Positions 30,754 to 36,149 of a stretch of 36,149 bases of DNA are shown in pieces. Made by a program: the position numbers and the translations under genes. The DNA comes from a virus: positions 1 through 36,149 of the IMG/VR virus record IMGVR_UViG_3300029258_002230, one strand, 5' to 3'. Numbering within the stretch: position 1 is the first letter of the stretch; every line of letters starts with the position of its first letter. The notes under the pieces were generated by a model. That model saw only the letters and a program-made list of their open reading frames with translations. It was not told the DNA's origin and ran no database searches.

Positions 30754-31179
30754 CTATTCTAATAAACTCAAACTATTTGGATCTATTGTAGCACTTAGTT
30801 CTCCAATGTTCCCATCATATCGACATTGAATATCAACAACAAATCCTTTTCGGTTTGGTAAAAATGAAACGTCCACGCTCACAATAGTAGCTCTATCATC
30901 AAACAAAGGAAGTCGAAAATAAATTTCTTCCTTTATTGTATCAAGAGTGTTCTTATCAGCTGGATCAAAAACGTATTTATATAAGTCACTGCCATAGTTT
31001 GGATCAAAGCTTGCTGATCGAAGTGGGGTTAGTAAAATATTTCGCCAGGAATTCAAGATAACATTTAGGTCAGCAATTCTTTTAAAATCCCCAGTTGCAG
31101 CAATTGATGACGTATAATCCGCAATGCGTCCCTGCGATCCAACAATATGCTTTTGAAATTTTTCTAAAATCCCTGACAT
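30754..31179 (-). CDS. Baseplate wedge protein, gp25-like
   Basis: 141 residues, the usual length for the GPW/gp25 family. Typical features are seen: SSIAATGDFKRIADLNVILNSWRNILLTPLRSASFDPNYGSDLYKYVFDPADKNTLDTIKEEIYFRL, containing the PL(R)S..F.P.YGSDL.K signature, then two C-terminal strands. gp25 links the wedge to the tail sheath and nucleates sheath assembly. Its position in a run with gp26-like and gp6-like genes supports the call. Confidence 0.88.
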   Translation of the reverse strand: MSGILEKFQKHIVGSQGRIADYTSSIAATGDFKRIADLNVILNSWRNILLTPLRSASFDPNYGSDLYKYVFDPADKNTLDTIKEEIYFRLPLFDDRATIVSVDVSFLPNRKGFVVDIQCRYDGNIGELSATIDPNSLSLLE

Positions 31180-31189
31180 ATATTACCTC

Positions 31190-31420
31190 TTACTTATTTG
31201 CTTCCTCTTCCATCATTTTTTGTTTTTCTTCTTCCAAGTTAGATTTCCATTTAATGTAAGCATAGAACTTATAAATGGGCATCATCATAACTTGTTGATA
31301 AGATTGTTTACTCATCTCCATACAAGTGAAAATGTTTTGATCGAGATTATTACGAAATTTATCTATAAGATCATACGCTGTAGAGTACTCGAAAAAAGGC
31401 AGACACCAAATCGATGTCAA
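31190..31420 (-). CDS. Small baseplate-hub-associated protein
   Basis: 76 residues, starting at TTG 31420 inside the end of the gp26-like gene (overlap of 50 bases). The GGAGGAGGTGA ribosome site lies within that gene's codons for AEEV, only a few bases before the TTG. A later ATG (MEMSKQSY) is a possible alternative. The protein is helical, with an acidic coiled-coil tail (NLEEEKQKMMEEEANK). Overlapping small genes after gp26-like genes occur in related phages, which favours a real gene. Confidence 0.6.
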   Translation of the reverse strand: MTSIWCLPFFEYSTAYDLIDKFRNNLDQNIFTCMEMSKQSYQQVMMMPIYKFYAYIKWKSNLEEEKQKMMEEEANK

Positions 31421-32162
31421 TCACCTCCTCCGCCCCACAGTGTGTACAGGAACTGCGCATTTTTAACTCGATTCCATATTGTCCAAAAGATTCTCTATAC
31501 TGTTTATATATAGCTCGTTTGTCCATAGCTGGAAGAGTTAAATAGGCATCTAGAATATCAGCTCTATCATCATAGATTGTAGGTTCAACTTTTTTCTCAA
31601 TATCTTGTTCGAATTTAGAAACAATTAAAGTTTCTGTTACAACTTCTGGAGTTGCATTTGGTCTATGTCCAAGAGTTTTCATTGCGTTTGCTTCATCAGC
31701 CAGAGTTGGTTGTTTAACAAATGCAGTAACCCCTTGGGATCTTGGAAGTTCTACTTTTTCTGTTTGTGATAATATTGTTTTGCCGGGAAAATGCTTGAAA
31801 GTAAATGTATCAGAAGCTTGCACGGTGACAGCATAATCCTTTCGGCATGAAGAACACGTAACATCATAATCTCGTATTTCTCCATACGAAATATGATAGA
31901 GACCATATAAAAGAGCATCTCGATCTTTTAATGTAACCCCTTGCATGAAAGCATCATAATCTTTAATTGCAGTGGGTTTTTTAACAATCGCTTCAAATAT
32001 ACATTTATTAAGATGATCAGTAACCTTTTGAGGCGTCATTAAACTTCCCTTCAAACGTTCTTCTTCTTGGACATTTAATGACCGCACTGTAAACGATTGC
32101 TTTGTTTGTGGTGTAATAACTTCATACTCTGGATATGTTAGATTAAAACCTTGAAATGACAT
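31371..32162 (-). CDS. Baseplate protein, gp26-like, with zinc-binding cysteines
   Basis: The start is ATG 32162 with AAAGGAG upstream; the in-frame start at 32201 lies before that site, in the terminator hairpin. 263 residues. It begins MSFQGFNLTYPEYEVITPQTKQSFTVRSLNVQEEERLKGS, typical of T4 gp26-type baseplate hub assembly proteins. Two pairs, CSSC (about 115) and CTHC (about 247), probably share a zinc ion. T4 gp26 is needed for hub assembly. The C terminus overlaps the next gene. Confidence 0.75.
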   Translation of the reverse strand: MSFQGFNLTYPEYEVITPQTKQSFTVRSLNVQEEERLKGSLMTPQKVTDHLNKCIFEAIVKKPTAIKDYDAFMQGVTLKDRDALLYGLYHISYGEIRDYDVTCSSCRKDYAVTVQASDTFTFKHFPGKTILSQTEKVELPRSQGVTAFVKQPTLADEANAMKTLGHRPNATPEVVTETLIVSKFEQDIEKKVEPTIYDDRADILDAYLTLPAMDKRAIYKQYRESFGQYGIELKMRSSCTHCGAEEVIDIDLVSAFFRVLYSV

Positions 32163-32201
32163 GATAAAACTCCTTTCTTTCTTGTCTAGTCTGTTATTCA
32201 C

Positions 32202-32242
32202 AAAAAGACCCGCTCAAACAAAATGTCTAAGCGGGTCTTTTT
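32202..32242. terminator. Bidirectional terminator between virion genes
   Basis: AAAAAGACCCGCT (32202-32214) pairs perfectly with AGCGGGTCTTTTT (32230-32242), 13 bp with a 15-base loop. Read on the minus strand it gives a stem with a T run right after the Lys/Ala-rich gene. The gp26-like gene, with its own ribosome site, begins 40 bases further on, so the hairpin may partly uncouple the two halves of the operon. Confidence 0.88.
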
Positions 32243-32250
32243 AGATTTAA

Positions 32251-33378
32251 TTAGCCTCTTAATTTATTTTGAAGCTTAGCAACTCTTGCTTGAATTCCAG
32301 CCTTACATTTTGCTGGATCTTTGGACTTCGCACATGCTGCTGCTCCCTTCTGGGTTGCTGCGATTTGTGCTTTAACAGCTACTTGTCTAGCCTTGGCCAT
32401 ACAACCTGCTTTATCAGCAGCGCCCTTACAGGATTGTGCCGCCTTACTAAAGTAGTTTTTATAAACCTTTGTTCCGGCGTAGATAGCTGTAGCTAATGCT
32501 GCTGTAGCAGCCATTGCCTTTGCTCCAGGAACCTTTGATAGACTTTTGACTGCACCACCAACAGATTTGCCAGCTTTACCCATTTGTTGGCCAGCTTTAC
32601 CCATGTCAGCTTTTGCACCACGTAGATGAGCACCAGCAGCCTTTTTCATTCCTCTTGCTTTTACTTGAGCATCAAAAGCTGCATTCTTCCCTTTCTCAAC
32701 ACCAGCGGCAACAGCTTTCTTTCCAGATGCTACTGCGCCTCTAGCTGCGGATGAAACTTTAGCACCTTTGTGGGCTGCTTGTTTCTTGAGAGCTCTACCC
32801 TTAAACTGGGCGTCAAACTTAGCTGCAGATGCCTTATCAGCAACTTTACCAGCAGCTTTCTTTGCACCTTCAACACCCTTCTTAGCGGCGCCAACTACAG
32901 CTTTCTTTGCTTTACCAGCTTTATAAGCAGCTCTCTTTTTCAAGGCTCTTGCTTTAAACTGAGCATCAAACGCCATGTCCTTGGGACTCTTTTCTTCTAG
33001 ATATCCAGACTGAGTCAGAAACTCAAGAACTGGAACAGCAGAAGACAGACCATCACCAGAAATAGGACCGACTTCATAAAGCAAGTTCATTGTAAGTTTT
33101 TTACCAAGCCATTCAGAGATCTCGGCATAGTTTTCAACAACCGTTTCTCTGAATCTAGCAAAAACTTCTGCCTCTGCAATGTCATTATATTTTTCTTCAG
33201 GTACTTCACCATCCATAACCATTGAGATTACTTGATAGTCGGTAGCCTCGTTAATAACAAAATTACAAAGAGCTGTTTTTGCATCCTTGTCCATGTTTTC
33301 ATTTAGTCTAATAACCTCTCGTAGAGCTATACGTGCTGAACCAAGAAATAGCAACGAGTCAGAAACATTATGTTCCAT
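32251..33378 (-). CDS. Lys/Ala-rich repeat protein
   Basis: 375 residues, ATG 33378 with GGAGG at -12. The N-terminal 135 residues form an acidic helical domain (ITGL-free, with VFARFRETVVENYAEISEWLGKKL). From about 135 to 290 it is histone-H1-like: Lys, Ala and Gly rich, with three copies of a 15-residue unit FDAQ(F/V)KARALKKRAA (near 137, 188 and 236). A hydrophobic stretch (AMAATAALATAIYAGTKVY) follows, then Cys pairs (CKGAADKAGC, CAKSKDPAKC) and a basic helix. A structural protein that binds DNA or a membrane is plausible. It precedes a terminator and is separated from the tail-tube gene by 33 bases. Confidence 0.7.
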   Translation of the reverse strand: MEHNVSDSLLFLGSARIALREVIRLNENMDKDAKTALCNFVINEATDYQVISMVMDGEVPEEKYNDIAEAEVFARFRETVVENYAEISEWLGKKLTMNLLYEVGPISGDGLSSAVPVLEFLTQSGYLEEKSPKDMAFDAQFKARALKKRAAYKAGKAKKAVVGAAKKGVEGAKKAAGKVADKASAAKFDAQFKGRALKKQAAHKGAKVSSAARGAVASGKKAVAAGVEKGKNAAFDAQVKARGMKKAAGAHLRGAKADMGKAGQQMGKAGKSVGGAVKSLSKVPGAKAMAATAALATAIYAGTKVYKNYFSKAAQSCKGAADKAGCMAKARQVAVKAQIAATQKGAAACAKSKDPAKCKAGIQARVAKLQNKLRG

Positions 33379-33411
33379 TATTATATCCTCCTGTATTTTT
33401 TCTTAATTTTA

Positions 33412-34128
33412 TTATGGCGTTGGTTGATATGAATTCACGTGGTTCTTTGCTGTCATGTAAATGCCTTCAGAGAAGCTCTTGCATTTATCATAGACCCATT
33501 TCTCATGCCAAGCATAATCGACATTAAATTCAATCTCGATATCTAGTCGACCCACTGTTTCAACATCACTTGTAAACAAATCTTGTGGATCTTTGGATGG
33601 GAACATTCCGTCATAACACGCATAGTATTCAATAGTCTGTGCATCCGGTGCTGTAGTCCAGTAATACATAAGACCTGCGTATGTTTTCTTTGTATATCCA
33701 GAACCATCCTCTTTATCCAATAATTTATCCGTAATACCTGTGCGATAATCACGAATTAATTTTACCCATCCATGCATAATATCAAGAATAGGTAGTTTGT
33801 TCATTTCAAGGAATTTCACCGTTACAGTATTGCCATAATCGATGTTCCCTGGAACTGCCCACTTCACACCACCAAGTCCAGTGTATTCAACCTTGTTGAG
33901 CGTTCCGCCTGGAGGTGTAACGGAGAGACAAGTAGCCGCCAAAACACGTTGAATATCTGCAGTGCTAGAGATACCACTATTTTGCATATACTCAGTTAGT
34001 TTAGGTGGGATCTTGTCAAACCATATAAAATGGTATCCAGTTACATATGGGTCAGCAACTCCTACATTTGTGCCACCAAATTTGCGAGTTAAAATGTTGT
34101 TTTGTAGTTCAGCGAATGAATACTTCAT
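33412..34128 (-). CDS. Tail tube-like protein (gp19-like)
   Basis: 238 residues, ATG 34128 with AGGAGG just upstream. The sequence GGTLNKVEYTGLGGVKWAVPGNIDYGNTVTVKFLEMNKLPILDIMHGWVKLIRDYRTG has the layout of T4 gp19-type tube subunits: a strand, a loop, a paired strand VTVKFLE, then the helix. The closing beta strands (VGRLDIEIEFNVDYAWHEKWVYDKC) also fit. It would polymerise inside the sheath; a tube-related baseplate protein with the same fold is possible. The homing endonuclease gene lies immediately upstream, so it may be a target locus. Confidence 0.75.
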   Translation of the reverse strand: MKYSFAELQNNILTRKFGGTNVGVADPYVTGYHFIWFDKIPPKLTEYMQNSGISSTADIQRVLAATCLSVTPPGGTLNKVEYTGLGGVKWAVPGNIDYGNTVTVKFLEMNKLPILDIMHGWVKLIRDYRTGITDKLLDKEDGSGYTKKTYAGLMYYWTTAPDAQTIEYYACYDGMFPSKDPQDLFTSDVETVGRLDIEIEFNVDYAWHEKWVYDKCKSFSEGIYMTAKNHVNSYQPTP

Positions 34129-34131
34129 TAT

Positions 34132-35583
34132 TTAATCCTCCTTACAAGTTAAATCAAATCTTAGACTTCCGCAGTCCCAAATTCGATGATAACCTTCGTT
34201 TTGCCGAAGAACCCATTCTGGAATACCTGGAGATTCATTATGTTTTTTTCGTAAATTAAATCTATGTAATCTTCTATAATTCTTCAAATACCAGTAATTA
34301 GGTTTGGTTATGTGTGTTAAATTAAATCCTATTTTTGTATATAAATTACCAACTGACCAACGTCGATCAGCATAGCTGTAGATTCTTTTCCAAGAAAAAT
34401 TGCGTTTAAAATATGTCAATAACTTACTGGCAATACCAATGACTCTATAATCAGTTCTGCTGCAAAATCTACTTAATTCCCAAACATCATCTTGTTTACT
34501 AGAGCCTTTACTAATATTACCACAAGAAAATGTCATAACAGAAACTAAAATACCATTATAAAAAGCGCCAAGTTTAATTGATGCTGAATCAGATCCTTGT
34601 AGATGATACAAATTTAAAAAATCATTCTTTTCAGAAGAATCTATTTGTTTAATGTTGCAATTTCTAGCATATATTGTTGTATTTGAATTTACATTAAGTA
34701 TTTGTGTTATTCTGCTTTTAACAATGTCTTGTTTAAATAACCACTCATCTTCAAAAATTTGTATTAAAATAATTCCCTTCTGAAGACAGTTTTCTAATTT
34801 CTTTAGATGGTAGTTTTGGTCTTTTATATTTTGTTCACTATGCCAATATAAACCGTTATATTCAAAACCTATTTTTAGTTCAGGAATAAAAATATCAACT
34901 TCTTGCGGAGCAATAATTTTTTTACTGTTTTCTACTACCTTAAATCCAAATGATTTGATAAAGTCAACTAACTCTTTTTCTGGTTTTGAAACACCAGAAT
35001 GACTTCCACAATTTGGACATTGTTTTCCTTGTTGTAAGTAATTCCAGATTGTCTCAAATATAAAATTACATTTTTGACATCTAAATAAGCAAGGCAAACA
35101 AGCGTTTTGATATTCTCCTTCAACAACAAAATCAGTAATTTTTGGAATACTTTGTATAAGATTCTCTCTTTTTTCTTTCGCAAGTTCAGTTTGTGCTTTA
35201 CTAAGTTTGCTTCTGTATTCTTTTGTGTTATAAAAACTATCAGGATCAAACCATTTTTCTTTTACAGTTAATGATATCTTATCCGAAATTTTTTGTTTAT
35301 CATCTTCTGTATAATTTAACCAACGATTTTTGGCTTTAGATTGTATTGTGGTTTTAACTATTTTATTATTATTTGAACATTTTAAATTACAAAACTTTTG
35401 ATAGCCAGAACTTAAAGATTTAAATTTAGTTTCTTTACCACAAGTTAAACAAATTCCTTCTTGACTATTCGTCCTCAAATATTGATCATAATAAACTTTA
35501 GAAGTAATATTATGAAAACGAATATGTTGGCTAAGAGCTTTCAGCGACACCAATTCTTGTTCACAAATTTCACATTTGATCAT
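34132..35583 (-). CDS. EDxHD/Vsr-like homing endonuclease with zinc fingers
   Basis: 483 residues, AT-rich. The first 70 residues carry a C2H2-type finger (CEICEQELVSLKALSQHIRFH) and a second Cys cluster. About 165-200 hold a CxxC...CxxC ribbon (CLPC, CQKC, CPNC). The nuclease domain, about 205-285, has QEVDIFIPELKIGFEYNGLYWHSE and GIILIQIFEDEW: the D/E-x-K-less Vsr-like fold with an essential EDxHD-type motif known from phage homing endonucleases. The C-terminal third (ELSRFCSRTDYRVIGIASKLLTYFKRNFSWKRIYSYADRRWSVGNLYTKIGF) resembles a GNAT-like fold. It stands alone upstream of the tail-tube gene. Confidence 0.85.
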   Translation of the reverse strand: MIKCEICEQELVSLKALSQHIRFHNITSKVYYDQYLRTNSQEGICLTCGKETKFKSLSSGYQKFCNLKCSNNNKIVKTTIQSKAKNRWLNYTEDDKQKISDKISLTVKEKWFDPDSFYNTKEYRSKLSKAQTELAKEKRENLIQSIPKITDFVVEGEYQNACLPCLFRCQKCNFIFETIWNYLQQGKQCPNCGSHSGVSKPEKELVDFIKSFGFKVVENSKKIIAPQEVDIFIPELKIGFEYNGLYWHSEQNIKDQNYHLKKLENCLQKGIILIQIFEDEWLFKQDIVKSRITQILNVNSNTTIYARNCNIKQIDSSEKNDFLNLYHLQGSDSASIKLGAFYNGILVSVMTFSCGNISKGSSKQDDVWELSRFCSRTDYRVIGIASKLLTYFKRNFSWKRIYSYADRRWSVGNLYTKIGFNLTHITKPNYWYLKNYRRLHRFNLRKKHNESPGIPEWVLRQNEGYHRIWDCGSLRFDLTCKED

Positions 35584-35664
35584 GAATCTAATCCTATCTT
35601 TTTAATAAGTTAGCCACAATTAGTGTTCTTTAAGTATTTGTTCTAACAAAGTAGTTTAGATTCT

Positions 35665-36149
35665 CTAGCTATCACTTTCTATTGATTTAATAAAGTTTAA
35701 AGTTTCTTCCCAGTTACCATTAAATCTAATGGCTCTATCATCTATATATGCAATAGCGCCTAGTTTTTCTGATGTAATCATATCGTAATAAATACTACGA
35801 TCCTCTAACCATTGTTTCAATTCATCTAACAACATATCTGTTCTTTCTGAGCCGTTATCAGATGTTGATGCTCTTGTGGTAAATATAACGATTTCAAAAT
35901 TTTGGCGAAGTTGGTCTATTGCCTCTTTTGCACCATCAATTGCTTCGTCGTTTAATTTACCATCATTCCATCCATTGTATTTATGTATAACGCCATCAAA
36001 ATCAATCATTATACGTTGTCGTTCACCAGCTAGATCTGTTTTTTCCCCGTAAATAACTTTTCTCAGAACTCTATGTTTTCTATGCGGAGTATCCATAGGA
36101 AAAATGGATTCTTCAGGGGACTGAATCTTTTCAAGATATTTATCAATCA
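35665..36149 (-). CDS. HAD-family phosphatase-like protein, 5' end outside the window
   Basis: The minus-strand frame stays open to the window edge; the first ATG, at 36096, has no ribosome site, so the true start is probably beyond 36149. The HAD motifs are clear: MIDFDGVIHKY (motif I, D-x-D), VIFTTR (motif II), and AYIDDRAIRF (motif IV). With about 140 residues after the leader it is a small cap-less HAD. It likely removes phosphate from a nucleotide or sugar. The leader (DTPHRKHRVLRKVIYGE) is conserved-looking and basic. The 81 bases to the endonuclease gene hold no gene. Confidence 0.8.
   Translation of the reverse strand, partial: IDKYLEKIQSPEESIFPMDTPHRKHRVLRKVIYGEKTDLAGERQRIMIDFDGVIHKYNGWNDGKLNDEAIDGAKEAIDQLRQNFEIVIFTTRASTSDNGSERTDMLLDELKQWLEDRSIYYDMITSEKLGAIAYIDDRAIRFNGNWEETLNFIKSIESDS

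Noticed and set aside
1-36149. CRISPR arrays, insertion sequences, integrase or attachment sites
   Set aside because: No regularly spaced repeats, transposase or recombinase motifs were seen; the only mobile elements are the two homing endonucleases.

Overview
This window is part of the genome of a tailed phage with a contractile tail (a T4-like myovirus). The evidence is a large terminase with both ATPase and nuclease motifs, a very long tape measure protein, a gp6/baseplate-J-like wedge protein, a gp25-like wedge protein, a gp26-like zinc-binding baseplate protein, a tail-tube-like protein and two free-standing homing endonucleases. Genes are packed tightly, with ATGA/TAATG overlaps and GGAGG-type ribosome binding sites throughout. 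Major capsid, portal and sheath genes are not in the window. A lipoprotein with a clean lipobox fits a bacterial host, but the host cannot be named from this sequence.

Layout. (1) 1-5695, plus strand: small accessory genes (signal-peptide and membrane proteins, a tandem paralogous pair, an HNH endonuclease, a possible MazG-like protein, a DUF7873-like protein). (2) 5696-6191, non-coding: a tRNA whose 3' half lies upstream of its 5' half, flanked by further paired RNA and followed by two strong hairpins. (3) 6192-13815, plus strand: lipoprotein, two proteins sharing an MKxKASExTNSSS start, zinc-ribbon proteins, a methyltransferase-like protein, an RSH-type HD hydrolase, an SPFH/band-7 protein, a membrane coiled-coil protein and a possible DUF932-like protein. 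A second structured RNA candidate sits at 9678-9870. (4) 13836-14308: a strong bidirectional terminator and a minus-strand mini-operon of three very small membrane proteins. (5) 14486-24684, plus strand, AT-rich: virion genes (hub-like protein, a third structured RNA at 15723-15957, terminase, an HEGMH protein, tape measure, baseplate/tail protein). (6) 36149-24681, minus strand: HAD phosphatase, EDxHD-type homing endonuclease, tail tube, Lys/Ala-rich repeat protein, gp26-like, small hub gene, gp25-like, three small virion-type proteins (two of them paralogs), wedge proteins and a last unknown. The two virion blocks converge with a 4-base overlap at 24681-24684.

How it fits together: the terminase packages DNA; the tape measure, tail tube and the hub/wedge proteins of the two convergent blocks build the tail and baseplate. 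The first 14 kb is probably host-takeover and metabolic accessory material.

The most unusual content is RNA. The split tRNA has a perfect 7-bp acceptor stem joining halves that are in the wrong order. Sequence blocks around it recur, in order, in the two other non-coding intervals (9.7 kb and 15.8 kb). This suggests a recurring structured RNA family in this phage, possibly linked to permuted tRNA processing.
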